The notes under the pieces: generated by a model
Databases searched by the model: none
What the model was told of the DNA's origin: nothing
What the model saw: only the letters and a program-made list of their open reading frames with translations
Assembly: GCA_964368275.1 (NCBI GenBank)
Contig: CAYJAQ010000015.1
Location: forward strand, 1 to 28,646
Reading direction: 5' to 3'
Source: CAYJAQ01 sp964368275
GTDB lineage: Bacteria; Bacillota_I; Bacilli_A; ML615J-28; CAG-313
Length of the DNA stretch: 28,646 bases
Shown here: positions 22,398-28,646 of the stretch, piece after piece
How the letters are laid out: each line of letters begins with the position of its first letter
How positions within the stretch are numbered: position 1 is the first letter of the stretch
Program-made: the position numbers and the translations under genes

Positions 22398-23720
22398 ATG
22401 GCAAAATTCTGGTCAAAAAATAAAAAGCTAATATTAATGTTATTATTTACTGCTGCTGCTTTCTTGGTATGGCGTTTTGGTGTAAAAATCAAAATTCCAC
22501 TATTTAAAATGGAAATTGATAGTGCAGCAAGTGATAGTAGCTTATTTGGATTTCTGGATATCTTTACTGGTGGAGCATTATCGCAATTCTCTATCTTAGC
22601 TTTAGGTATCAGTCCTTACATTACTTCATCAATCATTATTCAATTATTACAAATGGATATCGTTCCTCAGTTCAAAGAATGGGCTGAAGAAGGTGAAAGT
22701 GGAAAAGCAAAATTAAATCAATGGACTAGATATATTGCATTATTACTTGCTTTTGTACAATCATTAGCATTAATTCTTGGTATTAAAAATAGTTATTCAA
22801 TCATATATTTTGAATCAATACCTAACTTTACTCCAAATGCCTTTACATTTGTTTATATGTCAATTGTAATGACTGCTGGTTCTGCCTTCGTAATGTGGCT
22901 TGCTGATCAAATCACAATGCGAGGTATAGGTAATGGTGCTTCAATGATGATCGTAGCTGGTATCGTAGCTGGTATTCCACCACTATTTGTTAGTGTTTAT
23001 CGTCAATTCATTTTAGGATATGATTTCACTAATGCAACTCCTGCTGCTGGTCAAATTGATGTTACAACTTGGATGATAATTAAATTTATTATTGTAATAT
23101 TAATGTTCTTAGCGGTGATTATAGCGATCATTTGGATGGAAGGATTGCAAAGAAAGATTCCTATTCAATACTCTAACCGTCCTTCTGCCGCAGCAATCCG
23201 CGGAAAACAAGATTCTAATATACCATTAAAGCTAAATTCTGCTTCAGTTATTCCGGTAATTTTTGCTTCGACACTTTTAAGTGTTCCTCTAACAATTATC
23301 AACTTTACTGATGTAGACAAGACTTGGTGGGAAATGATATTTAGTTATGAAAAGCCAATTGGTTTTGCATTATATATCATTTTAATATTCTTGTTCTCAT
23401 TCTTCTATTCATTCTTACAGATCAATCCTGATAAGATGTCAGAGAATTTGAAAAAACAAAATGCTTATGTTCCTGGTGTAAAACCTGGTGAAGATACAGC
23501 AGCTTATATTTCAAAAGTATTATTTAAAGTAACAGTTTTAGGTGCTACATATTTAGCAATTATTGCTTCATTACCAATGGCAATTTCATTAATATTTAAT
23601 TTACCAGCAGGCGTTTCTGTTGGTGGAACTAGTATAATGATTGTTGTTGGTGTAGCTATTGAAACAGCTAAACAAATTAAAAACCAAGCTCAAGAAAAAG
23701 AATATCGCGGATTTATGTAG
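22398..23720 (+). CDS. secY: Protein translocase subunit SecY
   Basis: Pore of the general secretion and membrane-insertion channel, in the cytoplasmic membrane. The 440 residues include about ten hydrophobic segments. Family motifs: FGFLDIFTGGALSQFSILALGISPYITSS in overlapping parts (plug region and second helix), NQWTRY, ITMRGIGNGASMMIVAGI, EGLQRKIPIQYSNR before RGKQDSNIPLKLNSASVIPVIFAS, and the C-terminal YVPGVKPGEDTAAYISKVL. The SD GAGGT lies inside rplO, indicating coupling. Length is slightly above the 431 of B. subtilis. Confidence 0.97.
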   Translation: MAKFWSKNKKLILMLLFTAAAFLVWRFGVKIKIPLFKMEIDSAASDSSLFGFLDIFTGGALSQFSILALGISPYITSSIIIQLLQMDIVPQFKEWAEEGESGKAKLNQWTRYIALLLAFVQSLALILGIKNSYSIIYFESIPNFTPNAFTFVYMSIVMTAGSAFVMWLADQITMRGIGNGASMMIVAGIVAGIPPLFVSVYRQFILGYDFTNATPAAGQIDVTTWMIIKFIIVILMFLAVIIAIIWMEGLQRKIPIQYSNRPSAAAIRGKQDSNIPLKLNSASVIPVIFASTLLSVPLTIINFTDVDKTWWEMIFSYEKPIGFALYIILIFLFSFFYSFLQINPDKMSENLKKQNAYVPGVKPGEDTAAYISKVLFKVTVLGATYLAIIASLPMAISLIFNLPAGVSVGGTSIMIVVGVAIETAKQIKNQAQEKEYRGFM

Positions 23721-23733
23721 AAGGTATATAAAT

Positions 23734-24381
23734 ATGCGCTGCTTAATAATGGGTGCTCCAGGTGCTGGTAAGGGGACTTATGCTGCCGGTATTAAAAAAT
23801 ACTACAGCATTCCCCACATCTCCACGGGAGACATATTTAGAAATGCAATACAACAAGAGACACCAATGGGCTTGATAGCTAAGAGTTATATTGATAAGGG
23901 GCAGCTTGTTCCTGATGATATAACAGATCAAATTGTCAAAGAAAGATTACAAGAAGCAGATTGTCAAAATGGATTCTTATTAGATGGTTTTCCACGTAAT
24001 TTAGAACAAGCACAATCGCTAGATAGAATCTTATCGGAGATGAATGTTAAGTTAGATTTAGTTGTTAATATTTTTGTTGACAACAGTCTAATTATATCGC
24101 GTATTATTAATCGTCGTATTTGTCCAACATGTGGTAGAAGTTTTAATCTACTAACGTTAAAACCTAAGGTTGAAGGTGTTTGCGATGACTGTGGGTCATC
24201 TTTATATCAACGTAAAGATGATGATGAGACTACGATTAAGAAACGTTTAGAAGTTTATAATGTTCAAACAAAACCTTTGATTGAATATTATGAACATCAA
24301 GATATTATTTTGCACGTTGATGGAGCAGGAGATGCATCAGTTGTCACTAAACGCGTGATTGATGCAATGGAGGCTAGATGA
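23734..24381 (+). CDS. adk: Adenylate kinase
   Basis: Equilibrates ATP + AMP with two ADP in the cytoplasm. The ATG at 23734 (215 aa) is 8 bases after AAGGT; the open frame continues upstream into secY but has no better start. P-loop GAPGAGKGT at residues 7-15, followed by Tyr where Gln is usual; HISTGDIFR; DGFPRN; and a lid with Cys130, Cys133, Cys150 and Cys153 that should hold zinc, as in Gram-positive enzymes. Its TGA overlaps the map ATG (ATGA). Confidence 0.97.
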   Translation: MRCLIMGAPGAGKGTYAAGIKKYYSIPHISTGDIFRNAIQQETPMGLIAKSYIDKGQLVPDDITDQIVKERLQEADCQNGFLLDGFPRNLEQAQSLDRILSEMNVKLDLVVNIFVDNSLIISRIINRRICPTCGRSFNLLTLKPKVEGVCDDCGSSLYQRKDDDETTIKKRLEVYNVQTKPLIEYYEHQDIILHVDGAGDASVVTKRVIDAMEAR

Positions 24382-25148
24382 TTACATTAAAAAGCGAAAG
24401 AGAAATAGCTTTAATGAGAGAAGCTGGCCATATTGTTGCTTTAGCCCACAAGGCTGTAAAAGAAGCAATAAAACCAGGCATATCCACTTATGAGTTAGAT
24501 AAGATTGCGTATGACATTATTATAAAAAATGGTGCCACTCCCTCTTTTCTAAATTATAATGGATTTCCTGCTACCATTTGTGCATCTATTAATGAAGTTG
24601 TTATACATGGTATACCAAGTAAAAAAACAATTTTAAAAGATGGAGATATTATTTCAATTGATATCGGTGCTTGTTATCACGGATATCATGGAGATAGCGC
24701 AAAAACACACCCTGTTGGTAATGTTAGTGAGGAAAAATTGAAACTAATCGAAGTTACCAAACAATCATTATTTGAAGGACTAAAATTTGCTCGTCCCAAT
24801 AATCGCTTATCCGATATATCACACGCTATTGAAACATATGCCAAGAAGTTTGGCTATTCAGTTGTTCTTGACTATACAGGACATGGTGTAGGTCATGCAA
24901 TGCATGAAGATCCTGCTATTCCTAATTATGGCCCAGAAGGACATGGTCCAATACTTCGTAAAGGTATGACTTTAGCAATTGAACCAATGGTAAATATCGG
25001 TACTCATCGTATTAAGGTATTGAAAGATAATTGGACAGTAGTAACACAAGACAAAAAGCCAAGTGCTCATTACGAACATTCAATTGTCATCACTGATGAC
25101 GGTTATGAAATTTTAACAAAAATTAAAGGAGAAGAAATAGATGTCTAA
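24378..25148 (+). CDS. map: Methionine aminopeptidase, type I
   Basis: Removes the initiator methionine from nascent proteins after deformylation. The 256 residues are typical of type Ia. Metal ligands are visible as Asp95 and Asp106 (ISIDIGACYHGYHGDSAKT), His169 in GHGVGHAMHE, Glu202 in AIEPM and Glu233 in HYEHS; His77 (VIHGIP) and His176 match the E. coli catalytic His79 and His178. It overlaps adk by 4 bases and infA by 8, with its SD GGAGG inside adk. Confidence 0.97.
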   Translation: MITLKSEREIALMREAGHIVALAHKAVKEAIKPGISTYELDKIAYDIIIKNGATPSFLNYNGFPATICASINEVVIHGIPSKKTILKDGDIISIDIGACYHGYHGDSAKTHPVGNVSEEKLKLIEVTKQSLFEGLKFARPNNRLSDISHAIETYAKKFGYSVVLDYTGHGVGHAMHEDPAIPNYGPEGHGPILRKGMTLAIEPMVNIGTHRIKVLKDNWTVVTQDKKPSAHYEHSIVITDDGYEILTKIKGEEIDV

Positions 25149-25359
25149 AGACGATGTTTTTGAAGCTGAAGGAACAGTTGAAGAAGTGCTACCCAATACC
25201 GTTTTTAAGGTAAAACTTCAAAATGGTCATAGCATTATTGCCCACGTTTCTGGTAAAATCCGGATGCATACAATACGCATTTTACCAGGTGATAGAGTAA
25301 CTGTTGAAATATCCCCATATGATATAACACGTGGACGTATAACTTATCGTCATAAATAA
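25141..25359 (+). CDS. infA: Translation initiation factor IF-1
   Basis: OB-fold factor that occupies the 30S A site during initiation. All 72 residues fit the family: MSKDDVFEAEGTVEEVLPNT, LQNGHSIIAHVSGKIRMH and RILPGDRVTVEISPYDITRGRI. It starts inside the last codons of map with an AAAGGAG SD at about 9 bases. The gap to rpmJ (41 bases) is among the larger ones in the cluster. Confidence 0.98.
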   Translation: MSKDDVFEAEGTVEEVLPNTVFKVKLQNGHSIIAHVSGKIRMHTIRILPGDRVTVEISPYDITRGRITYRHK

Positions 25360-25400
25360 GTTAACAAAATAAAGAATAACACATATATAGGAGGTACAAA

Positions 25401-25517
25401 ATGAAGGTTAGACCATCGGTAAAACCCATTTGTGATAAATGTAAAGTTATTAAAAGAAAAGGCCGTGTTATGGTAATCTGCTCAGCTTACCCTAGACACA
25501 AGCAAAGACAAGGATAG
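25401..25517 (+). CDS. rpmJ: 50S ribosomal protein L36
   Basis: Smallest ribosomal protein, 38 residues, reading MKVRPSVKPICDKCKVIKRK then GRVMVICSAYPRHKQRQG. Cys11, Cys14, Cys27 and His33 form the zinc site, so this is the zinc-binding (C+) form. SD AGGAGG lies 6 bases before the ATG. It sits between infA and rpsM as in Bacillus; its TAG stop fuses with the rpsM SD. Confidence 0.97.
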   Translation: MKVRPSVKPICDKCKVIKRKGRVMVICSAYPRHKQRQG

Positions 25518-25533
25518 GAGGCATATATAGATT

Positions 25534-25899
25534 ATGGCACGTATATCTGGTGTTGATATTCCTCGTGATAAACACGTTGAAATATCACTTACGTATATTT
25601 ATGGAATCGGTCTACCAACATCTCAAAAGATTTTAGCGGATGCTGGTGTAGATGGAACAAAGAGAGTTAAAGATTTAACAGAAGCCGAATTAACATTAAT
25701 TCGTCAAGAAGTAGCTAAGTACAATGTTGAAGGTGACTTACGTCGTGAAGTAGCATTAAATATTAAACGTTTAATGGAAATTACTTGCTATCGTGGTTTA
25801 CGTCATCGTAGAGGTTTACCAGTTCGTGGACAAAGAACAAGAACAAATGCCCGCACTCGTAAAGGCCCAGCTAAGACTGTAGCTAATAAGAAGAAGTAG
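25534..25899 (+). CDS. rpsM: 30S ribosomal protein S13
   Basis: Small-subunit head protein contacting tRNA and forming bridges to the large subunit. It has 121 residues, as in Bacillus: MARISGVDIPRDKHVEISLTY, the helix-hairpin-helix IYGIGLPTSQKIL, then CYRGLRHRRGLPVRGQRTRTNARTRKGP in parts and a basic end KKK. The SD AGGAGG (25516-25521) is 12 bases from the ATG, somewhat far; it overlaps the rpmJ stop. Confidence 0.98.
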   Translation: MARISGVDIPRDKHVEISLTYIYGIGLPTSQKILADAGVDGTKRVKDLTEAELTLIRQEVAKYNVEGDLRREVALNIKRLMEITCYRGLRHRRGLPVRGQRTRTNARTRKGPAKTVANKKK

Positions 25900-25911
25900 G
25901 AGGCGTAAAGT

Positions 25912-26298
25912 ATGGCTCGTAAAGTAGTTCGTAAACGTCGTGTTAAGAAGAGTATTCCACTTGGTGTGGCACATATTCATTCTACATTTAATAACACGAT
26001 CGTAACAATCACTGACCCTGTTGGCAATGTTGTTTCTTGGAGCAGTGCCGGCGCAGTCGGATTTAAAGGTAGTAAAAAGTCAACACCATTTGCTGCACAA
26101 ATGGCATCTGAAGCTTGTGCAAAAGCAGCTATGGATAAAGGAATGACTAGAGTTGAAGTAACAGTAAAAGGACCTGGTCCTGGACGTGAAGCTGCAATTA
26201 GATCATTGCAAGTTGCTGGTTTAGAAATTTCATCTATTCAAGATGTTACACCAGTTCCTCACAATGGTTGCCGTCCACCAAAGAAACCACGTGGATAG
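25912..26298 (+). CDS. rpsK: 30S ribosomal protein S11
   Basis: Small-subunit platform protein near the E site. It has 128 residues with HIHSTFNNTIVTITDPVGNV, SSAGAVGFKGSKKSTPFAAQ, VTVKGPGPGREAAIRSLQ and the end PHNGCRPPKKPRG. AGGAGG overlaps the rpsM stop. A 49-base A/T-rich gap to rpoA follows, without a clear promoter or terminator. Confidence 0.98.
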   Translation: MARKVVRKRRVKKSIPLGVAHIHSTFNNTIVTITDPVGNVVSWSSAGAVGFKGSKKSTPFAAQMASEACAKAAMDKGMTRVEVTVKGPGPGREAAIRSLQVAGLEISSIQDVTPVPHNGCRPPKKPRG

Positions 26299-26347
26299 TC
26301 CATTACTAAATAATTAATTAACCATTAATCATTTTAAGGAGGAACAA

Positions 26348-27460
26348 ATGAGAAAAATGGAATGTATAAAACCACAAATGGAAATTGATAATGAATTTAG
26401 TTTTGATGAAAACTATTGTAAATTAAGAATTTCTCCACTCGAAAGAGGCTATGGACAAACAATTGGTAATTCATTAAGAAGAGTATTATTGTCATCACTT
26501 CCTGGCGCTGCTGCAGTTGCTATTGGAATTGAAGGCGTTAGTCATGAATTTACCCCTGTTAATGGTATCTTAGAAGATGTTACAGAAATTATTCTTAATG
26601 TTAAAAATATTATTTTTACAATTGATAGTGATCAAAACAAATTGGGTTTATACGGAACAGAAGGTTGTGTATATGAAAGTCGTTTCATAAAAGAAAATAC
26701 AACAGATAAAGAAATGCCTGTTACAGCAGGTGATATCAATTGTAATTTCGAACAAGTTCTCCCAGCGACTGAAGAGATGCATTTACCACATGTAACGGTA
26801 GTTAATCCAGAACAAATTATTGCGACTCTATCACCAGGCGGAAAAATCGTAATGACAATTCGTATTCGTAATGGAGTTGGCTACATTAATGCTGATGAAA
26901 ACAAGAAATATTGCAAAGATGGTAATAACACTATTATTGGATTATTGCCAATCGATTCAATTTTCACACCAGTAACTAAGTGTCGCTATGATGTTCAAAA
27001 AACTCGTTATGAAGAAAATTTCGACTGCGATTTGTTAACGCTAGAAGTTTGGACTAATGGTAGTATTGAACCAATTAATGCGTTATCACTTGCTGCACGC
27101 TTTTTAGTAGAACATTTTGAAATCGTTCAAGATTTAAATGAGTATATCAAAGAACGTAAATATATGTTACAAAAAGAAGAAAAGCAAACAAATAAGAAGT
27201 TAGATATGAAGATCGAAGATTTAGACTTATCTGTTCGTTCTTATAATTGTTTGAAACGTGCAAACATCAATACTGTTGGTGAATTAACTCAAAAGACTGA
27301 AGAAGAAATGATGAAAATTCGTAATTTGGGCCGTAAATCACTTAAGGAAGTCGTTCAAAAATTGCGTACAATTGGGTTAGATTTAAAGAGTAGTGATGGA
27401 ACTTACAACTTTGATGAAGATGATGAAGAATACATCGATGATGATTCTTCCGAAGAATAA
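26348..27460 (+). CDS. rpoA: DNA-directed RNA polymerase subunit alpha (enlarged)
   Basis: Dimer-forming assembly platform of RNA polymerase, with a C-terminal domain that binds UP elements and activators. The N domain shows PLERGYGQTIGNSLRRVLLSSLPGAA (about 30-55) in normal form; the alpha-CTD spans about 289-345 with LSVRSYNCLKRANINTVGEL and IRNLGRKSL. The protein has 370 residues against about 314 in B. subtilis. The excess comes from roughly 25-30 extra residues in domain 2 (within about 98-150, with GTEGCVYESRFIKENTTDKE) and an acidic tail at 354-370 with 11 Asp/Glu of 17. The reading frame is continuous. SD AAGGAGG serves the ATG at 26348; ATG 26354 is less likely. Confidence 0.97.
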   Translation: MRKMECIKPQMEIDNEFSFDENYCKLRISPLERGYGQTIGNSLRRVLLSSLPGAAAVAIGIEGVSHEFTPVNGILEDVTEIILNVKNIIFTIDSDQNKLGLYGTEGCVYESRFIKENTTDKEMPVTAGDINCNFEQVLPATEEMHLPHVTVVNPEQIIATLSPGGKIVMTIRIRNGVGYINADENKKYCKDGNNTIIGLLPIDSIFTPVTKCRYDVQKTRYEENFDCDLLTLEVWTNGSIEPINALSLAARFLVEHFEIVQDLNEYIKERKYMLQKEEKQTNKKLDMKIEDLDLSVRSYNCLKRANINTVGELTQKTEEEMMKIRNLGRKSLKEVVQKLRTIGLDLKSSDGTYNFDEDDEEYIDDDSSEE

Positions 27461-27478
27461 GAAAAGGAGATTATTAAT

Positions 27479-27841
27479 ATGTCAATGGGATACCGTACTT
27501 TTGGTCGCAAAGGTAGCCAAAGAAAAGCTCTCTTACGCGATCTAATTACAGATTTAATTATTAATGGTCGAATTGAAACTACTGAAGCAAAAGCAAAAGA
27601 TTTAAAGCGTATTGCTGACCGTATGGTTACTCTAGGTAAAAAAGGAGATTTAGCTGCACGTCGTCGCGCTGCTCAAATGGTTCGCTTTGAAAAAACAGAA
27701 GAAGGACAATTCGCTATTCAAAAATTATTCGATGAAATTGCTCCTAAATACAAGGAACGCAATGGTGGATATACAAGAGTATTAAAAACTGGCAATCGTC
27801 GTGGTGATGCTTCACCAATGGCAATCATTGAATTTGTATAA
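27479..27841 (+). CDS. rplQ: 50S ribosomal protein L17
   Basis: Large-subunit protein at the tunnel exit; last gene of the alpha segment. It has 120 residues with YRTFGRKGSQRKALLRDLIT, LIINGRIETTEAKAKDLKRIAD and the ending GNRRGDASPMAIIEFV. The SD AAAGGAG supports ATG 27479; an ATG two codons later would give MGYRTFGR. A terminator follows 18 bases after the stop. Confidence 0.98.
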   Translation: MSMGYRTFGRKGSQRKALLRDLITDLIINGRIETTEAKAKDLKRIADRMVTLGKKGDLAARRRAAQMVRFEKTEEGQFAIQKLFDEIAPKYKERNGGYTRVLKTGNRRGDASPMAIIEFV

Positions 27842-27858
27842 TAATTATTGATAAAAAT

Positions 27859-27885
27859 ACCGCAGCCTATTTGACTGCGGTTTTT
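27859..27885 (+). terminator. Rho-independent terminator of the S10-spc-alpha operon
   Basis: ACCGCAG (27859-27865) pairs with CTGCGGT (27875-27881) around a 9-base loop, followed by TTTTT. Closes the 30-gene cluster. Confidence 0.92.
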
Positions 27886-27910
27886 ACTTGAAATATATAT
27901 AACATCATTC

Positions 27911-27939
27911 TTGAAAAAATGGTAATAATATGGTAAAAT
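27911..27939 (+). promoter_or_regulatory. Promoter of cls
   Basis: TTGAAA (27911-27916), 17-base spacer, TAAAAT (27934-27939) with an extended -10 TGG. The start would fall near 27946, just before the AAAGGAAAG SD. Confidence 0.7.
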
Positions 27940-27964
27940 ATATAAAAGAAAGGAAAGAGACAAT

Positions 27965-28646
27965 ATGAAGAAAATAGTTAGATTCTTATTTAGTCGTTGT
28001 GTTATAGTAAGCTTTTTGGTGTTAGCACAACTAACTATTTTTTTCCTTTTCCTTTTTTATCTAAGCCAAGGTTTTTTATATTTGTATATAGCATTATATG
28101 TAATTAGTATTTTAGTCGCGTTTTTCATTATATCTAAAGATGAAACGCCAGCCTATAAAGTACCATGGTTAGTAGTTACATTAGGTGTACCTATTTTAGG
28201 TGGTTTAATGTATTTAATGTTTAGTAATAATTTATCTAGTAGAGCAAACCGTAAACGCTTTGATAACGTTCGCAAACAAGTTGATAAATATTTAGAACAA
28301 GACACAAAGGTCATTAATAAATTGAAAGAAGAAAATCCTGCTCTTGGGAACCAAGCATCATATTTATCAAATTTTGCTTCTGCTTCTGTTTATAATAATA
28401 GTAAATCAAAGTATTTTGATAGTGGCGAAAAAATGTATAAAGCAATGATTGAAAAGTTTAAAGAAGCAAAGCAATATATCTTTCTAGAATATTTTATTAT
28501 TCAAAAAGGTATCATGTGGAATGGTATTTTAGAAATACTAAAAGATAAAGTAAAAGAAGGAATTGAAGTTAGAGTTATTTATGATGATATCGGTAGCATT
28601 AATACCTTATCTGCTAAATATTATAAAGAATTACAATCATATGGAA
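27965..28646 (+). CDS. cls: Cardiolipin synthase (5' part, truncated by window end)
   Basis: Membrane enzyme of the phospholipase D superfamily that makes cardiolipin from phosphatidylglycerol. The visible 227 codons have no stop and run off the window. They encode two N-terminal membrane segments (about 12-35 and 38-57), a PLDNc-like hydrophobic segment with PWLVVTLGVPILGGLMYLMF (about 67-86), then the start of the first PLD domain: KMYKAMIEKFKEAKQYIFLEYFII followed by LKDKVKEGIEVRVIYDDIGS. The HKD motifs lie beyond the window, so catalytic competence cannot be checked. SD AAAGGAAAG precedes the ATG. Another cls-like PLD-family enzyme is the main alternative. Confidence 0.87.
   Translation, partial: MKKIVRFLFSRCVIVSFLVLAQLTIFFLFLFYLSQGFLYLYIALYVISILVAFFIISKDETPAYKVPWLVVTLGVPILGGLMYLMFSNNLSSRANRKRFDNVRKQVDKYLEQDTKVINKLKEENPALGNQASYLSNFASASVYNNSKSKYFDSGEKMYKAMIEKFKEAKQYIFLEYFIIQKGIMWNGILEILKDKVKEGIEVRVIYDDIGSINTLSAKYYKELQSYG

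Noticed and set aside
23659..23733. Upstream extension of the adk reading frame into secY
   Set aside because: The extra 25 residues overlap the conserved SecY C terminus and lack homology to adenylate kinase, which begins at MRCLIMGAPG; an SD lies before 23734.
25361..25389. TTAACA-17-TATATA, a possible promoter before rpmJ
   Set aside because: Transcription would start after the rpmJ SD, leaving the mRNA without a ribosome binding site; the -10 overlaps AGGAGG. Most likely chance in an AT-rich gap.
1..28646. CRISPR arrays, insertion sequences, tRNA or rRNA genes, prophage or toxin-antitoxin genes
   Set aside because: None seen on either strand; the window is compact core genome without direct repeat arrays, transposase signatures or cloverleaf-like segments.

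Overview
The window is a low-GC bacterial chromosome segment made almost entirely of conserved housekeeping genes, all on the + strand. It suggests a member of the Bacillota close to the Bacilli/Erysipelotrichia/Mollicutes branch. The reasons are the Bacillus-type order pth-mfd-spoVT, the classical S10-spc-alpha gene order with secY-adk-map-infA-rpmJ inside it, a zinc-type 61-residue S14, a zinc-lid adenylate kinase, strong AGGAGG ribosome binding sites, and an L3 sequence of the kind seen in Erysipelotrichia and Mollicutes. The genetic code looks standard: tryptophan is TGG, and pth and adk end in TGA. spoVT implies a sporulating organism or a descendant of one. Species cannot be named from sequence reading alone.

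Layout. (1) 1-7232: a run of folate one-carbon genes (fhs, folD), translation rescue (pth), transcription-coupled repair (mfd) and the forespore regulator spoVT, closed by a strong terminator. (2) 7233-7567: an AT-rich gene-free stretch with two promoter-like signals. (3) 7568-10316: a probable operon of a DegV-family lipid-binding protein, a membrane-anchored SPFH/prohibitin-like protein and class II fructose-bisphosphate aldolase, ending in a UUCG terminator. (4) 10378-11887: monocistronic pyruvate kinase. (5) 11887-12824: a divergent GT2-like (rhamnosyltransferase-like) protein. (6) 12825-13361: a 537-base gap holding a candidate small RNA of about 90 nt, an AT-rich stretch, a palindrome overlapping the S10 promoter, and a structured leader. 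(7) 13362-27885: thirty genes of the S10-spc-alpha cluster, from rpsJ to rplQ, closed by a terminator. (8) 27911-28646: a promoter and the 5' part of a cardiolipin synthase gene, cut by the window end.

How it works together. The ribosomal cluster makes more than twenty ribosomal proteins plus the SecY translocon pore, adenylate kinase, methionine aminopeptidase, IF-1 and the RNA polymerase alpha subunit, with tight spacing and stop codons that often fuse with the next ribosome binding site. fhs and folD supply formyl-tetrahydrofolate for purines and initiator tRNA, pth recycles peptidyl-tRNA, and fba and pyk are core glycolysis.

Nothing here is an obvious new defence or mobile system. The most interesting candidate is an unannotated small RNA (about 12888-12976) with a 5' hairpin, an unpaired CU-rich segment able to pair with Shine-Dalgarno-like sequence, a canonical terminator, and a promoter that fits sigma-A at -10 and resembles the forespore sigma-F/G pattern. 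Others are a palindrome over the S10 -35 box, a leader with two mutually exclusive pairings, an enlarged RpoA with an acidic tail, and unusually heavy TAG stop usage explained in part by TAGGAGG stop/SD fusions.
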